The notes beneath the pieces are model-generated. The model was given only the letters and a program-made list of their open reading frames with translations. It was not told the origin of the DNA and did no database searches. A DNA stretch of 64,000 nt from Molanna angustata (lineage: Eukaryota; Arthropoda; Insecta; Trichoptera; Molannidae): the NCBI GenBank assembly GCA_963576475.1, contig OY754975.1, positions 19,103,260 through 19,167,259 on the forward strand, written 5' to 3'. This document shows positions 33,249-45,200 of the stretch, one piece after another. Numbering within the stretch: the stretch's first letter is position 1; each line of letters begins with the position of its first letter. The position numbers were made by a program, and so were the translations under genes.

Positions 33249-36200
33249 TTATTTCCGTTTATTTCTCGATGATCGGTGTGTTCTATTTCTATTACGGTGT
33301 GGTGCAGGATGTGGAGGTGCTGGATGTCTAGTTCCTCCCCCTCCCCCCACTAGGGGCGCCACTAGTTCCGCTAGTCTTCCTCTCTCCGCCAGCATCGACA
33401 GAAACGTGCAGATGAATTCGTCGTAATTATGGGTTCGACGAGCGTCATCAACCTAATAAATGACAAAATTCATGTTTAATATTATTATTTCCTTCACAAG
33501 TTCATGAAGAGACCTAATGAAAAAAACTATGAATGCGGGAATACACAATGTATAGAAAAAAAACACATTAATGTTTAATATGTACTGTACCTACATATAT
33601 AAAACATTGTCATTTGTTTTTTAATTTTTTAATTGCCATAAGAAATTAACATTCTTTCAGTGTAACAAATAAAAAAAAATTCGCATCAGTTATCATTTAA
33701 TGTTTACGGCATGTGATTGTTGAAACCAGGTAAAAAGAATTTTTTCCAGCTCACTAAACTTTTTGTCAAACTTCGATTCTTTACTTGTCTTCCTAGTTTA
33801 GGAAGATTTTCCGTACTTTCGTATTTCATTTTTCTTTATAAAAATTGAGTTTAACGTGGATGCTGAAAAGATGAACGCAGAACAAGCAATGCAGTCAATT
33901 TTTGTATGAAATTAATTTTGACCTACATAAATATGCGATACATACGGTAAAAGGATTGTTCGGGAAATGATAGATAGAGGTTTCACTGTATAATAAAAAC
34001 AAACATTACACGTAATTAATAACACTGGCCGACAAAAAAATTGTTTTTGGTTCATCCAAAAAAGTGCACAACATATTTTCATAACTTACTTTCATCGTCA
34101 CTGAATGGGCAACTGGTATAAAGGGTTTTAAATTTCCATTATGCAATAACACACAGAGGGGGGAATGTTCAATATCAAGTTCCTGCATTAAACCATCAAT
34201 ACACGCACACAACAAATTTTCAATACTGTAGAATGCAGGAAACGGAGCATTTCTTTTTCTGAAAATCGTATTTTTCATTTCGTTGGCTAATAAGTTCCAT
34301 TCCTTAAGACGGCAACTAAGAAGTTCTGACTGTTGCTTTGATAACCCCAAATCACGTACCTACTAAATCATTTAACTCACTTTGAGTAATTAAATGTGGC
34401 TCGCCGGAACTGGGACCTTTAGTAAATGTAGAGTCTGTGCACTGTTCTTCGGAGCTGCCTGATGATGCGTTGTCTCCAATATCTTCCAAAACAACATTTT
34501 GCGGATCTAAATGTGCGATCAGCACTGGTAAATCTGTTTTATGGGGAACAGGTCATATTGCAGACTGCAAATTTGGATAGTCGATCATGTGCTTTCCCTT
34601 TTTGGAATAACCTTCAGTCTTTGTCAGGCAAAAATAGCAATCATCTAAATGATTAGTGGGTTATCACTATACCATAGGGACTGCAAAAGGCATGCTTTTT
34701 CTCTTCCCATTCATCCACTGCACCAATGATACGCTACAACTGACACAGCACACATGGGGAGCCCAGCGATTGTCTTGATATCCAATTAAAACACCAAAAT
34801 ATTGGAAGTAGGCTTTATTAACACTTTAAGAAAATGGCCTGGCTTGTGATTTGGCTATAAATTCTCCACAAATATAATAAAATTTGTCAGGTGAGATTTT
34901 GCAACCGCGGCGCGTCTGTCTCGACATTTTCGTCCTTAAAACACTTTCTTATCTACACACAGAGAACCACTCACTTCGAAACTCAACAGAAGATTGATTT
35001 TTAATCCTAATTTTATGTCTAAAATTATAAACAACAAAGTTTAGGTACTTTTCCTGTTATAAAATGCATCCATATTAACCTTTCCCTCTTAAAATTGACT
35101 ACCTGCTAATGTAAAATGGTCTTATTGAACTATTGAAAAGTGATACGTGTTAGGGCTTTAGGAATATTTTTCCTATTCTTAAAAAGGTATTTACATTTTA
35201 AAAATAAAGATCTGCTTTGTGTTACAAAAATCTTGTCGACCAGTGTAATTTGATATTTAACAAAGTACCTGTCATTTTCCCAAAAAGCAATTGAAAATAA
35301 GGAAAATAAAATGAAAAAATAATAATAAATCGTCACTCGCACTGAATACAAAAAATGCCAAGTATTAATCACTGTGGTAGGTACCTTATACATATCTCGT
35401 TTGTCGTTTTCATCGTTGAGTGCTTGCCGACAGGAATCTGTCTGAGTGTCCAAGTCTTTGAGGAAAGCAGTGACATCTTGGGGTTCTAGGAATGTACGCA
35501 GATGATTAACACCCTCAGTCTCAGTTACACTCACTAGACCACCGTCTCCAGTTTGAATTTGAATGCAGCCTTCGTCAGGTCCATACTGAAATTTATTAAA
35601 TAAAAGTCTTATTGAGTAATCTCTATTTTATATCAATCAAAAAATTAATAAGAGTGTTGGTGTTGCCAAGAGCAAGATGTGTAATTAATAAGAGTGTTGG
35701 TGTTGCCAAGAGCAAGATGTGTAATCTTGTAACAACGATCTCTATCTCCTCCTTAGCTTTTATCCCAATAAATTGGTGATGGGGTCAGCTCTCCTTACAG
35801 CGCTCCTCTACTTTGTTATATCCTGAGCATCATTCTCAGACATTACACTTTTTTTTTCGATGGGCCAATCTTGTAACAATGATGCCATTCTTAACCCAAT
35901 CAAGACGGGTAGGTACAAGTACTTGCATTACCTACGAACCGACAGTTTTTCGCGTCGCACACAGTTTTTTTTCAATCTCGTTTTAATTGAATATAATAAT
36001 GTTAAAAAAAATCAAACGATGTAGATATATCATAAAAAGATCAAAGATAAACAAAAGATCACATATACTCAATGAAATTGAACACTTCATAAGATAAATG
36101 AAGAATAATGTTATCGTAGTTATCTCCATATAAAAAAGTACATTGCGGCATCAATGTGTCACGTGATCCTTCCGGTATTTGATGTAGATATGGAATATGA

Positions 36201-39200
36201 GCCGATTGTGTATTAGTAAGGAGCGAATTCAAAGCAGAATGTTCAGCGCGAAACAACAAAATGAACTGGTGCAGTATCCCCCTTACCTACGCGCATATGT
36301 ATAAGATCCTTACATAGCGCGGGAGAGTGTAAATTTCGCCAGTGATGATCGATTAATTTCAATGTTTAGAGTTATTTTTTTAAATAATTTAACAATTGTT
36401 TTCTTGATTCACCGATAGATGTCTTAAAGTCAAATATATGGGAGTAATATCCAATTTTCATCTCAATCAAGTATGAATTTACTGAGATATGAAGGTTCAC
36501 AATTGTGTATAGCCATGAGGGCATGTATAGATGACGCTCGGCGTTTAGGCACGCGGCCGCTGAGCATTTATACATGACGCTCGTCTTAAAAAGGTTAAGA
36601 TACTTAGTAGGTACTTAATTAGGTACCTACTTATCCATACATATCATATACAATTTCTGAAATATTATTTTCTACCAGTCATCACAATAGTAAAAGAAGT
36701 AAAATAATCGTGATGGTAATGAAAATCAAGTAGCAACAGGGAGCTGCCTAGTGCAAGACTGGAAACATACAAAACTTATTATACACCCAAATCCAAATGT
36801 CGAGTATTTGTTAAATATTATCTTTAGGATCTGTGTGGCAATAAGGGCTGCAGCACCGATGTGGAGATGAAAAGAGTCACAAAGGACAGAATGGAAGAAC
36901 AAATGTGAGGTTTTGCTGCAAAACAATTGTTGAGATTGAAACGATAGAGATATTGTTTTACAAGTTAAACTGTATGTATAACTCAAAATTTCAATTTGAG
37001 TTTAACGTACCTTTAGTTCCCTGGCTGGAATTTTAATTGCACTATCCACACCATCTGTAGGCCTTATTATAAAGAACTTTTTTGTGGCCTGAACTGGTGA
37101 CAATGTTCTTTGATGGCTCGAGCAAGCTGAAAACATTTGGAAAATTAATATTATAGGCTGCCCCTGCCATGATTTCATTGAAATTTAAACAATATGGTCC
37201 TACATAGTCAAATAATTCCAATGCAACAAATATTTCTGTGGCCATCTGTGGATCAGCACTTTCACACAATCGAAGATTCTCAAAGATATTCGCACCAGTA
37301 TAAAGTATACCTACCTCACCACGAGCTGGTATTAAATATAACAACTCATTCCCTCGACCAATGCTAGTCTAAATAACACTGTTTAATTTCCATCGACATT
37401 GTTGCTCTTCTTCTCCCCATTCCATCAATGTGGGAATCCCTCAAGGGTCCATTCTATCTCCAACCCTATTCCTCCTACATATTAATGACTTGCTCTTACG
37501 CGCCCCCATCCACTGTTACGTTGGTGACAGCACAGTCCATGACAATTTCTCTTTTGACAAACCTCCTAAACAGAGTGAAATATCAGAAGCCCGGAAAGAC
37601 CTTCATCAAAAAATAAATAGCTACCTTCACTCAATCAATACCTGGGGTGAAAGTAATCTTGTTTCATTTAACGTCTCAAAAACCCAAGCCTGTCTGATTT
37701 CTGCGAAGAGAAACCCCAATGAATTGCAAGTGTCTTTCAACGGAAGCACCCTACCTAACAGCAGCTCTATCGACCTGCTTGGAGTATCTATAACGAACCA
37801 ATTACACTACAAGGGCTCCATCGAAGCTAAGGTGAAACTTGCCTCCAAAAAATTGAGCGTACTATATAGAGCGCGTAGATATTTTACTAAGACCCAGATC
37901 TGTATACTCTACAAAGCGCAAATACGTCCAATTATTGAATATGGTAGTCACCTCTGGAGTGGCGCCCCTCAATACCTACTGAATACCCTCGACGCTGTCC
38001 AAAGGTGTGCTATACGTCTGATTGATGATCCATCACTGACTGATGGATTGCAATCACTAGAACACAGACGCAGAGTCGGTATTTTATGTTTATTCTATAG
38101 ATACTACCACGGGAATTGCCCAGAAGAACTTGCATCTTTGGTCCCTCCTCCACCCACTCGCAACAGAGTCACTCGCTTTACTCAATCGCAGCACCCATTC
38201 ACAGTGGATCTTCAACATATACGAACAAGTCGCACATCTCGAACTCCTTTATTAATACAGCAGCCCGACTGTGGAACGATCTTTCGAATTCTGTGTTTCC
38301 ACCTTCGTACAACCCGGGTCTTTTAAAATCCGAATTAATAAACTCTTTTCTAGATTGCAAACCCCTCCCAACGCTACGTAGTGCGCTTCTTCTAGAAATA
38401 AATAATGATTTTATATATTGGAATGAAGTTGTTAAAATTAAGTGAAACTATAATAAATTTGTGTTAAGTACATATTTTATTTAGAAATTAATCGATTAAA
38501 TCATTCCTTAAATGAACAACATTGTGTATGTATTTGGAGGTTTTCATTTCATTGAAAATCTTTCGACTCACTAATTAAGGAAATAAATACACCCTCCAAA
38601 TTTCCATAGACCTAGGTCAGTTCTCTGATGCCCTATACTTACATATATAAATATTCTATATATAAAAGTTGATGACAGCAGATATATACTCATTGATTGT
38701 TCTTTTAAAACCATGGTGCATAGTTTTGAATGAGCAAAAACACTAACCTTCATCACTCCAATTTTCTTTATCGGAGAGTTGAACATTAAAATTCATGAAG
38801 AAATCAACAGGTGATAGAGATACATCTTCCATAGTTTGATGGCTACTAGGTGAATTACTGACTTGACTGTCGACTTCACTTCCTTCACAGCTGCTGGAGT
38901 TCTCTTTGTTTATGACACTGTATTCAGATTCTCTCTTTGCCTTCATTTTTTCCATTTTCTGTTTTATTTTACCTAATTGTCGAAGTGCGTTTTGTAATGT
39001 ACTTTTATTTGTCTCTAGAACTTTCAATCTCTGCGTGATTGCCAGTCTACGATCAGGTACAACAGCCATTAAATTAAATCTGAAATTAAAAATGTTATAT
39101 TATTGTAAGATATGGGAATGAATGGGTGAATAAATAACAATAATAATACAAATTTTTATAGCGCCATTTAATAATAAAGGGTCATTCCAAGAGGTCTTAT

Positions 39201-42200
39201 ATATTGATTATTCCGTTGATAAAGTGGGGAAACTAGCCATGCCCATTGTTTACCTATTATTCCTTCTTGCCTTCTTCTCTAACCCTCATCCATCCACTGC
39301 TGCCTTTTCCATAGACTTGCACTTGTCTCTGTTCTGTCTCCTCTGCATTCAGGTTTTAGTGGACAATTCTTCCAACACTCCTATAATCTGTCCAAAGTAT
39401 CCACTATAGTATTCTGGGTGCCAATTTAGTGTCCCCTTGTCTGGCCAAATGTCCAGCCCATTGCCACATTAATCCAGCAACACGATCCATTATATCGGAC
39501 ACTGTTTGCCGTAAGGGTCGTTATTTTCAGGTCATATGTCATTATGGGAAAAACACATGAGTCATACATTTTTCTTTCTAGACACAGAGGGACTCCTTAT
39601 TTTCAAATATTGTATGACATTAGTGATGACACAGATATGAAATTATAAATAATAAGTGGACTGTATTTTCACAGGGGCAATTTATGAAGAGATGCGGACT
39701 TGAATATATGACTTATCAGGATGCGGTTTTGAAGGATACTGACGTGTGGGTGCGGGGCAGGCAGTGATTGCAACAATTTTAAGTATCATTTTCACATATA
39801 AATAAATGCAACAATTCTTTTTACTTTATTTTGGCATTAACAATTCAAACTCACTGTTATAATTGCTTGCATTGTATATACTACTGAATATTGTTATGTG
39901 AAAGTTTATACATATAGGTATTATATTTTAGTAAAAAATATTATAAATATGTAAAGAAAAATATAGTTTTCTTTAGTTTCAGCACTTACTCTTATTAGGT
40001 ACTTACTCTATGACTCGGATAAGTTTAATTAATTTGAAAATTTTTTAACAGATTTTTAATTATCTCAATAGAGACGAAGTTGGAATATTTACTGTAGGAG
40101 AACCGGGAAATCAAGGCACCTACAGGGCTTACGACCTATCATCGGCTCGGTCGTAAGCCCTGTAGGTGCCTTGATTTCCCGGTTCTCCTACAGTAAATAT
40201 TCCAACTTCGTCTCTATTGAGATAATTAAAAATCTGTTAAAACATACCTTTGACTCCCGACAGGGGAAAAAATCCAATGTTTGTGCATATGCAATAATAA
40301 AAATATTGAAAATTTTGTTCTCAGTCTGTGGTGTATTTTTAGTGATCTAGACGATACGATAATTGACTGTATCGTCTAGATCACTAAAAAAATACATCTT
40401 ATAAATATATGAGTATTGTTATAAATCTTAGAGATTTTAAATTTATAAATTATGAGAAAAAATAGTAACCTAATATCATGGTACTGTTCTCCAGTGTCAA
40501 TTCCAAGTCTCTCTGCCATCACTCTTCTAATAGTAACCTAATATCATGGTACTGTTCTCCAGTGTCAATTCCAAGTCTCTCTGCCATCACTTTTCTAATA
40601 GTAACCTAATATCATGGTACTGTTAATAGTAAAAATAGTAACCTAATATCATGGTACTGTTCTCCAGTGTCAATTCCAAGTCTCTCTGCCATCACTCTTC
40701 TAATAGTAACCTAATATCATGGTACTGTTAATAGTAAAAATAGTAACCTAATATCGTGGTACTGTTCTCCAGTGTCAATTCCAAGTCTCTCTGCCATCAC
40801 TCTTCTAATAGTAACCTAATATCATGGTACTGTTAATAGTAAAAATAGTAACCTAATATCATGGTACTGTTCTCCAGTGTCAATTCCAAGTCTCTCTGCC
40901 ATCACTCTTCTAATAGTAACCTAATATCATGGTACTGTTAATAGTAAAAATAGTAACCTAATATCATGGTACTGTTCTCCAGTGTCAATTCCAAGTCTCT
41001 CTGCCATCACTCTTCTAATAGTAACCTAATATCATGGTACTGTTAATAGTAAAAATAGTAACCTAATATCATGGTACTGTTCTCCAGTGTCAATTCCAAG
41101 TCTCTCTGCCATCACTCTTCTAAACTTGTCTGTCCAATCTTCATGTTCAGCCCAAGGCCCGTGATCTTGTGGATACGGTTTCAGGCCGTCCAATTCAAAC
41201 AATCGCCCGTTAATGGGCACAAAACTGACAAAGTGGAATGCCTCCCCTGTAAAAATCACATTACCGTGAAACATGGGATATCTTAACACTTTTAATCTAT
41301 ATACAATACACCACCATGGACAATCCACCTATACGAGCAACATGGGTATTGCTTGAAATTAAATTACGTACCATAGTATTAGACCAAGAGCAAGCAACTG
41401 CAAAGTTTAGGTCATAGTATAAAGGCTGATTATTTTCTGTTAAAGGATACCACAACATGTAACAACAATTGGATATGAACCCTGCAATATGAACCCTGAG
41501 TATTAGTGTTTTTCGGAGATAACAGATTTCAAAATGTTAAATTGCTATTTTAACACGTCAGTTAGAGTATGAAACGTTATAGTATAAAACGTGGTTTTTA
41601 ATATATTTACTATGGAAGACTGTAAGAAATCACGCCTTCCATTGACAGACACATTGGTTGGTGGAAACTCTCTGACAGACAACTTTAAAGTTTAATAAAT
41701 TGTTATGATAGGCAGCTGTTAAGGCCTCAAGGGCAGGTTCCCATTTACAAGTACAAAAAGAAGATAACCAAAGATTCCACCCGCCATATTTGATTTTCAT
41801 TGGGTGAAGATCTGCAGTTAAAATTTGAATAGTAACTTTTTGTGTTGCACTACGAGCTTTGTATGACACAACTTTTTCATATGAGTTTTAAAATTTTAAT
41901 GGAGTCAATTTTTTGCGTTCGTACTTGAATCACTCTTCCCCTTTTAAGGGGTTTTTGTCAGTAATATATACAAAGAAACTGTACTACTAATGTTGATATG
42001 TGCTAGCAATGCTACAAAGGCAGATAGTAAATTCAGATCAAAATGAACAGAGATCAGTGAAATTAAACACAGTTTCGTCGGCCTTCGTGGCTCAGTTGGT
42101 TGGGTATCTGACTGCTGATCCAAAGGTCCCGGGTTCGATTCCCGGTGGAGACACAGTTTTTAATTGTGTTTTCAGTCTGGATCTGTGACACGATTAATAT

Positions 42201-45200
42201 CGTAAGTCTCCAGTATATGGCAACTTGTTATTGGATGCGTGTTAAAATAATATTTGACAAAGTACAGCTGTAGTTGCCCGAGAAGCAATATTAAATAAAT
42301 AAATAAAAATTGTCCATACACGTCATTAGTATATTTATATTAGGCAAAATAAAGCCAACACAAAAGGATGTTAAAAGAAAGAAAAGTATGATAAGAATAT
42401 GGCATTGAATAATGTGAATGAAATACAGTTACCATTCTCTAAGAAAGATAATATTTTATTTGTTTCAGGAAATATACAATTTTATTCATCATAATTTATG
42501 TAATTTGTTCTTGAATGGCAGTATAAATGCACATAAAGATATTTTATTATAATTAATTCATTAAACGACAAAAGAGCTATTATATAAGACAGGTTTCGAA
42601 GCAATTGCTTCTTCCTCGGGACAAATGAGTATAAAATAGCTTACTCGTGGTTAAAACAAAGTTAATCATATCAATATCACAGGAAATATAGATTAATTAT
42701 AACTCAATACAAAAAAAGCAAGAATACAGTTCGTAATTTACATTTTAAAATAAATATGATTATATCATATTGCTTAATGAAATTATATCATATTGCTTAA
42801 TGAAATATGCAAAATAAACAATGTTGGTTATTAAAAAACATATATCTTTAGATAGAGAGGGCAGCTGTATAATTATTATGTTAGTAATGAAAATGAGAGA
42901 AGACAACTTAACTAGAAGACAACCTGTAAACCTTCCGGAAGACATGGCCTGTTTGTCAGTTTTCTTTCTGGCCTGCGGTATTGCGTGGGAGTTGTGTGCA
43001 CAGGCCAGCTCGGGTGTATTGCTGATAGCCCAACCCTTGTTTTCAGGACTCATGCCGGCCGTGTGGGCCTGAAAATATTTTGTCATTAAATAAAGATCCA
43101 CGTTAATAATGCTTTTTATCAGGATAGGAAAAAAATGGCACTATGAAAAGAGAATATATTGAGATAATAAAAAACAATTTTTACATTATTCTGCCTTCGT
43201 GGCTCAGTTGGTTAGATATCTGACTGCCGAGCTAAAGGTCCCGGGTTTAGTTTTTAAGGGGCAGGGTAAGGCAATGTAGGCGAGTCAAATGCAAACTTTA
43301 AAAATATTGTATGAGAATATTCGTTCTTAAAGAATACAATCATATTTTTATTATTGCATATGCGCAAACATTGGATTTTTTTCCCTGTCGGGAGTCAAAG
43401 ATATTTTTTAACAGATTTTAATTATCTCAATAGAGACGAAGTTGGAATATTTATTGTAGGAGAACCGGGAAATCAAGGCACCTACAGGGCTTACGACCTG
43501 TCATCGGCTGGTTTACGTGATCACTTTATGCGCTTGCGCAACGTTCACCAATTATGCCTTTTTAATGAGATCCCTATCAATTCAATTTTGAAAGTTCTAT
43601 ATATTGTAATACTGAAATTCTTTTCGCTTGAAAATAAGGAATTTTTACTACAGCCATCTATGGGTGAAATTATGAACAACAATCTTATTATTTTTATTTA
43701 TTTTAATGGAACGCCATCTATTGAGAGAATTGGTTTTTTGTAAATAATGAAAGCTACAATTCTTATATCTGAATACAATCATATGCGACCGAGTTAGTGA
43801 ATTTGAATTGAGCGTTACATAAAATACTATGTTTTATTTTATTTTACAAAAAAATTAGAACATTGTATGAAAACGTATCGAGCCAATGTTAAGATTTATA
43901 AACTAAGCCTGATAAGTTTTGAGTTATGGATAAAAAATCTGGAAAAACAGGTTTTATTAAAAAAAATATTATGAAAAAAGTACACAAACTGAAAAATTCT
44001 GTTTGGCCAGAACTTGAGAGAGACACTCTCTCTAGTCAATCTGTTTTGTTGTGATCTAGTAGCTGTACCAATATTAAAGAAAAATTTGCACAAAGCTTGC
44101 TTGATAATAATTGCATTGTAACAATTCCTTGCACCAACACATTTATTACAAGAAGCGAGTTAATTGCCTAATAGTTTATTTTATGTTTAGTTTTGAAAGA
44201 AAGATCCTGCGGCAAATCTACGGAGCTGTTTGTGAGGGTGGTGTGTGGAGAACCAGATACAATCATGAAATGTACCAGGGGACGACAACAGGGGATTTGT
44301 CATTTGGATTGAGAGCCACAGATAGTTTGGACACTTGGAAAGAATCAGTTAGCAACTGCCCGCTAAAAGAGTCCTTCACCATAGACCAGAGGATGTGAAG
44401 CATAGGGGAAGACCCAGGCTGTGATATATGGACTGTGTTCAGGGGGCTGGATTCCCTAGTTGTTGTCAATTGGAGACATGGAGGCAAAGGCTTCTTTTGG
44501 AGACCAGCCCCCCTAGACAAAGCGTCATTTAGCTCAAGAAAAGAAACAAGAAAAAATAACTTAATGTATGGAAGTGAATGGCAACTGTCACTTCCATGCA
44601 TTGAGTTGTCTTTTCTTGAGCTAAACGACACGTTGTCTAGAGAGGCAGGTCTCACCTTGGGATGTGGAGCATGATTGGATTTAATTTTATGGTTAATTCT
44701 TCCAACAAAATGGTATTTCCAGTTAATAGAAGCAAGAATTACACACCATTTTTATCATAAACATCTACTCTGCAGGGAATCAAACCCATGATTCCAGTAC
44801 ATACCTAATAGAAGCAAGAATTACACACCATTTTTATCATAAACATCTACTCTGCAGGGAATCAAACCCACGATTCCAGTACATACCTAATAGAAGCAAG
44901 AATTACACACCATTTTTATCATAAACATCTACTCTGCAGGGAATCAAACCCATGATTCCAGTACATACCTAATTTAAAAAAATTATTACGGTACAGTAAA
45001 TTTATTAAATGTTAAATCATCACAAACTGTTCATTTATTCAATTTAGGAATAAAATTATTATAAAGGCTGGTTAATTGCCATAAGCTAATTTTTTACAAC
45101 CAAAATAAAACTTAAAAAAACCTAAACCCAACCTAAAACTTAAAAAAGTATAGTTGTCGCCAAATAACTTTTAGCCGAGAAGGGGGGCGATTTGCACGTA

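Noticed and set aside
37042..37344. Minus-strand 100-codon ORF as a gene or exon
   Set aside because: The real Calypso exon (37011-37126) uses another frame there, with proper acceptor, donor and phase. The longer frame has no family similarity.
42077..42150. Possible functional tRNA gene
   Set aside because: A and B boxes are present, but the sequence continues into a conserved body and A-rich tail shared with 45468-45690, so it is a SINE head. The same applies to 22797, 43193 and 55620.
42924..42935. Alternative Calypso exon 2 donor GGAAG/GTTTAC
   Set aside because: It would break the phase with exon 3. The ACAG/GTTGTC donor gives F-T-G-E-A-F-H-F, which matches the family.
43354..43743. 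130-codon ORF as a small gene
   Set aside because: It lies wholly inside a retroposed repeat with a 14-bp duplication, and the other copies are rearranged and not open.
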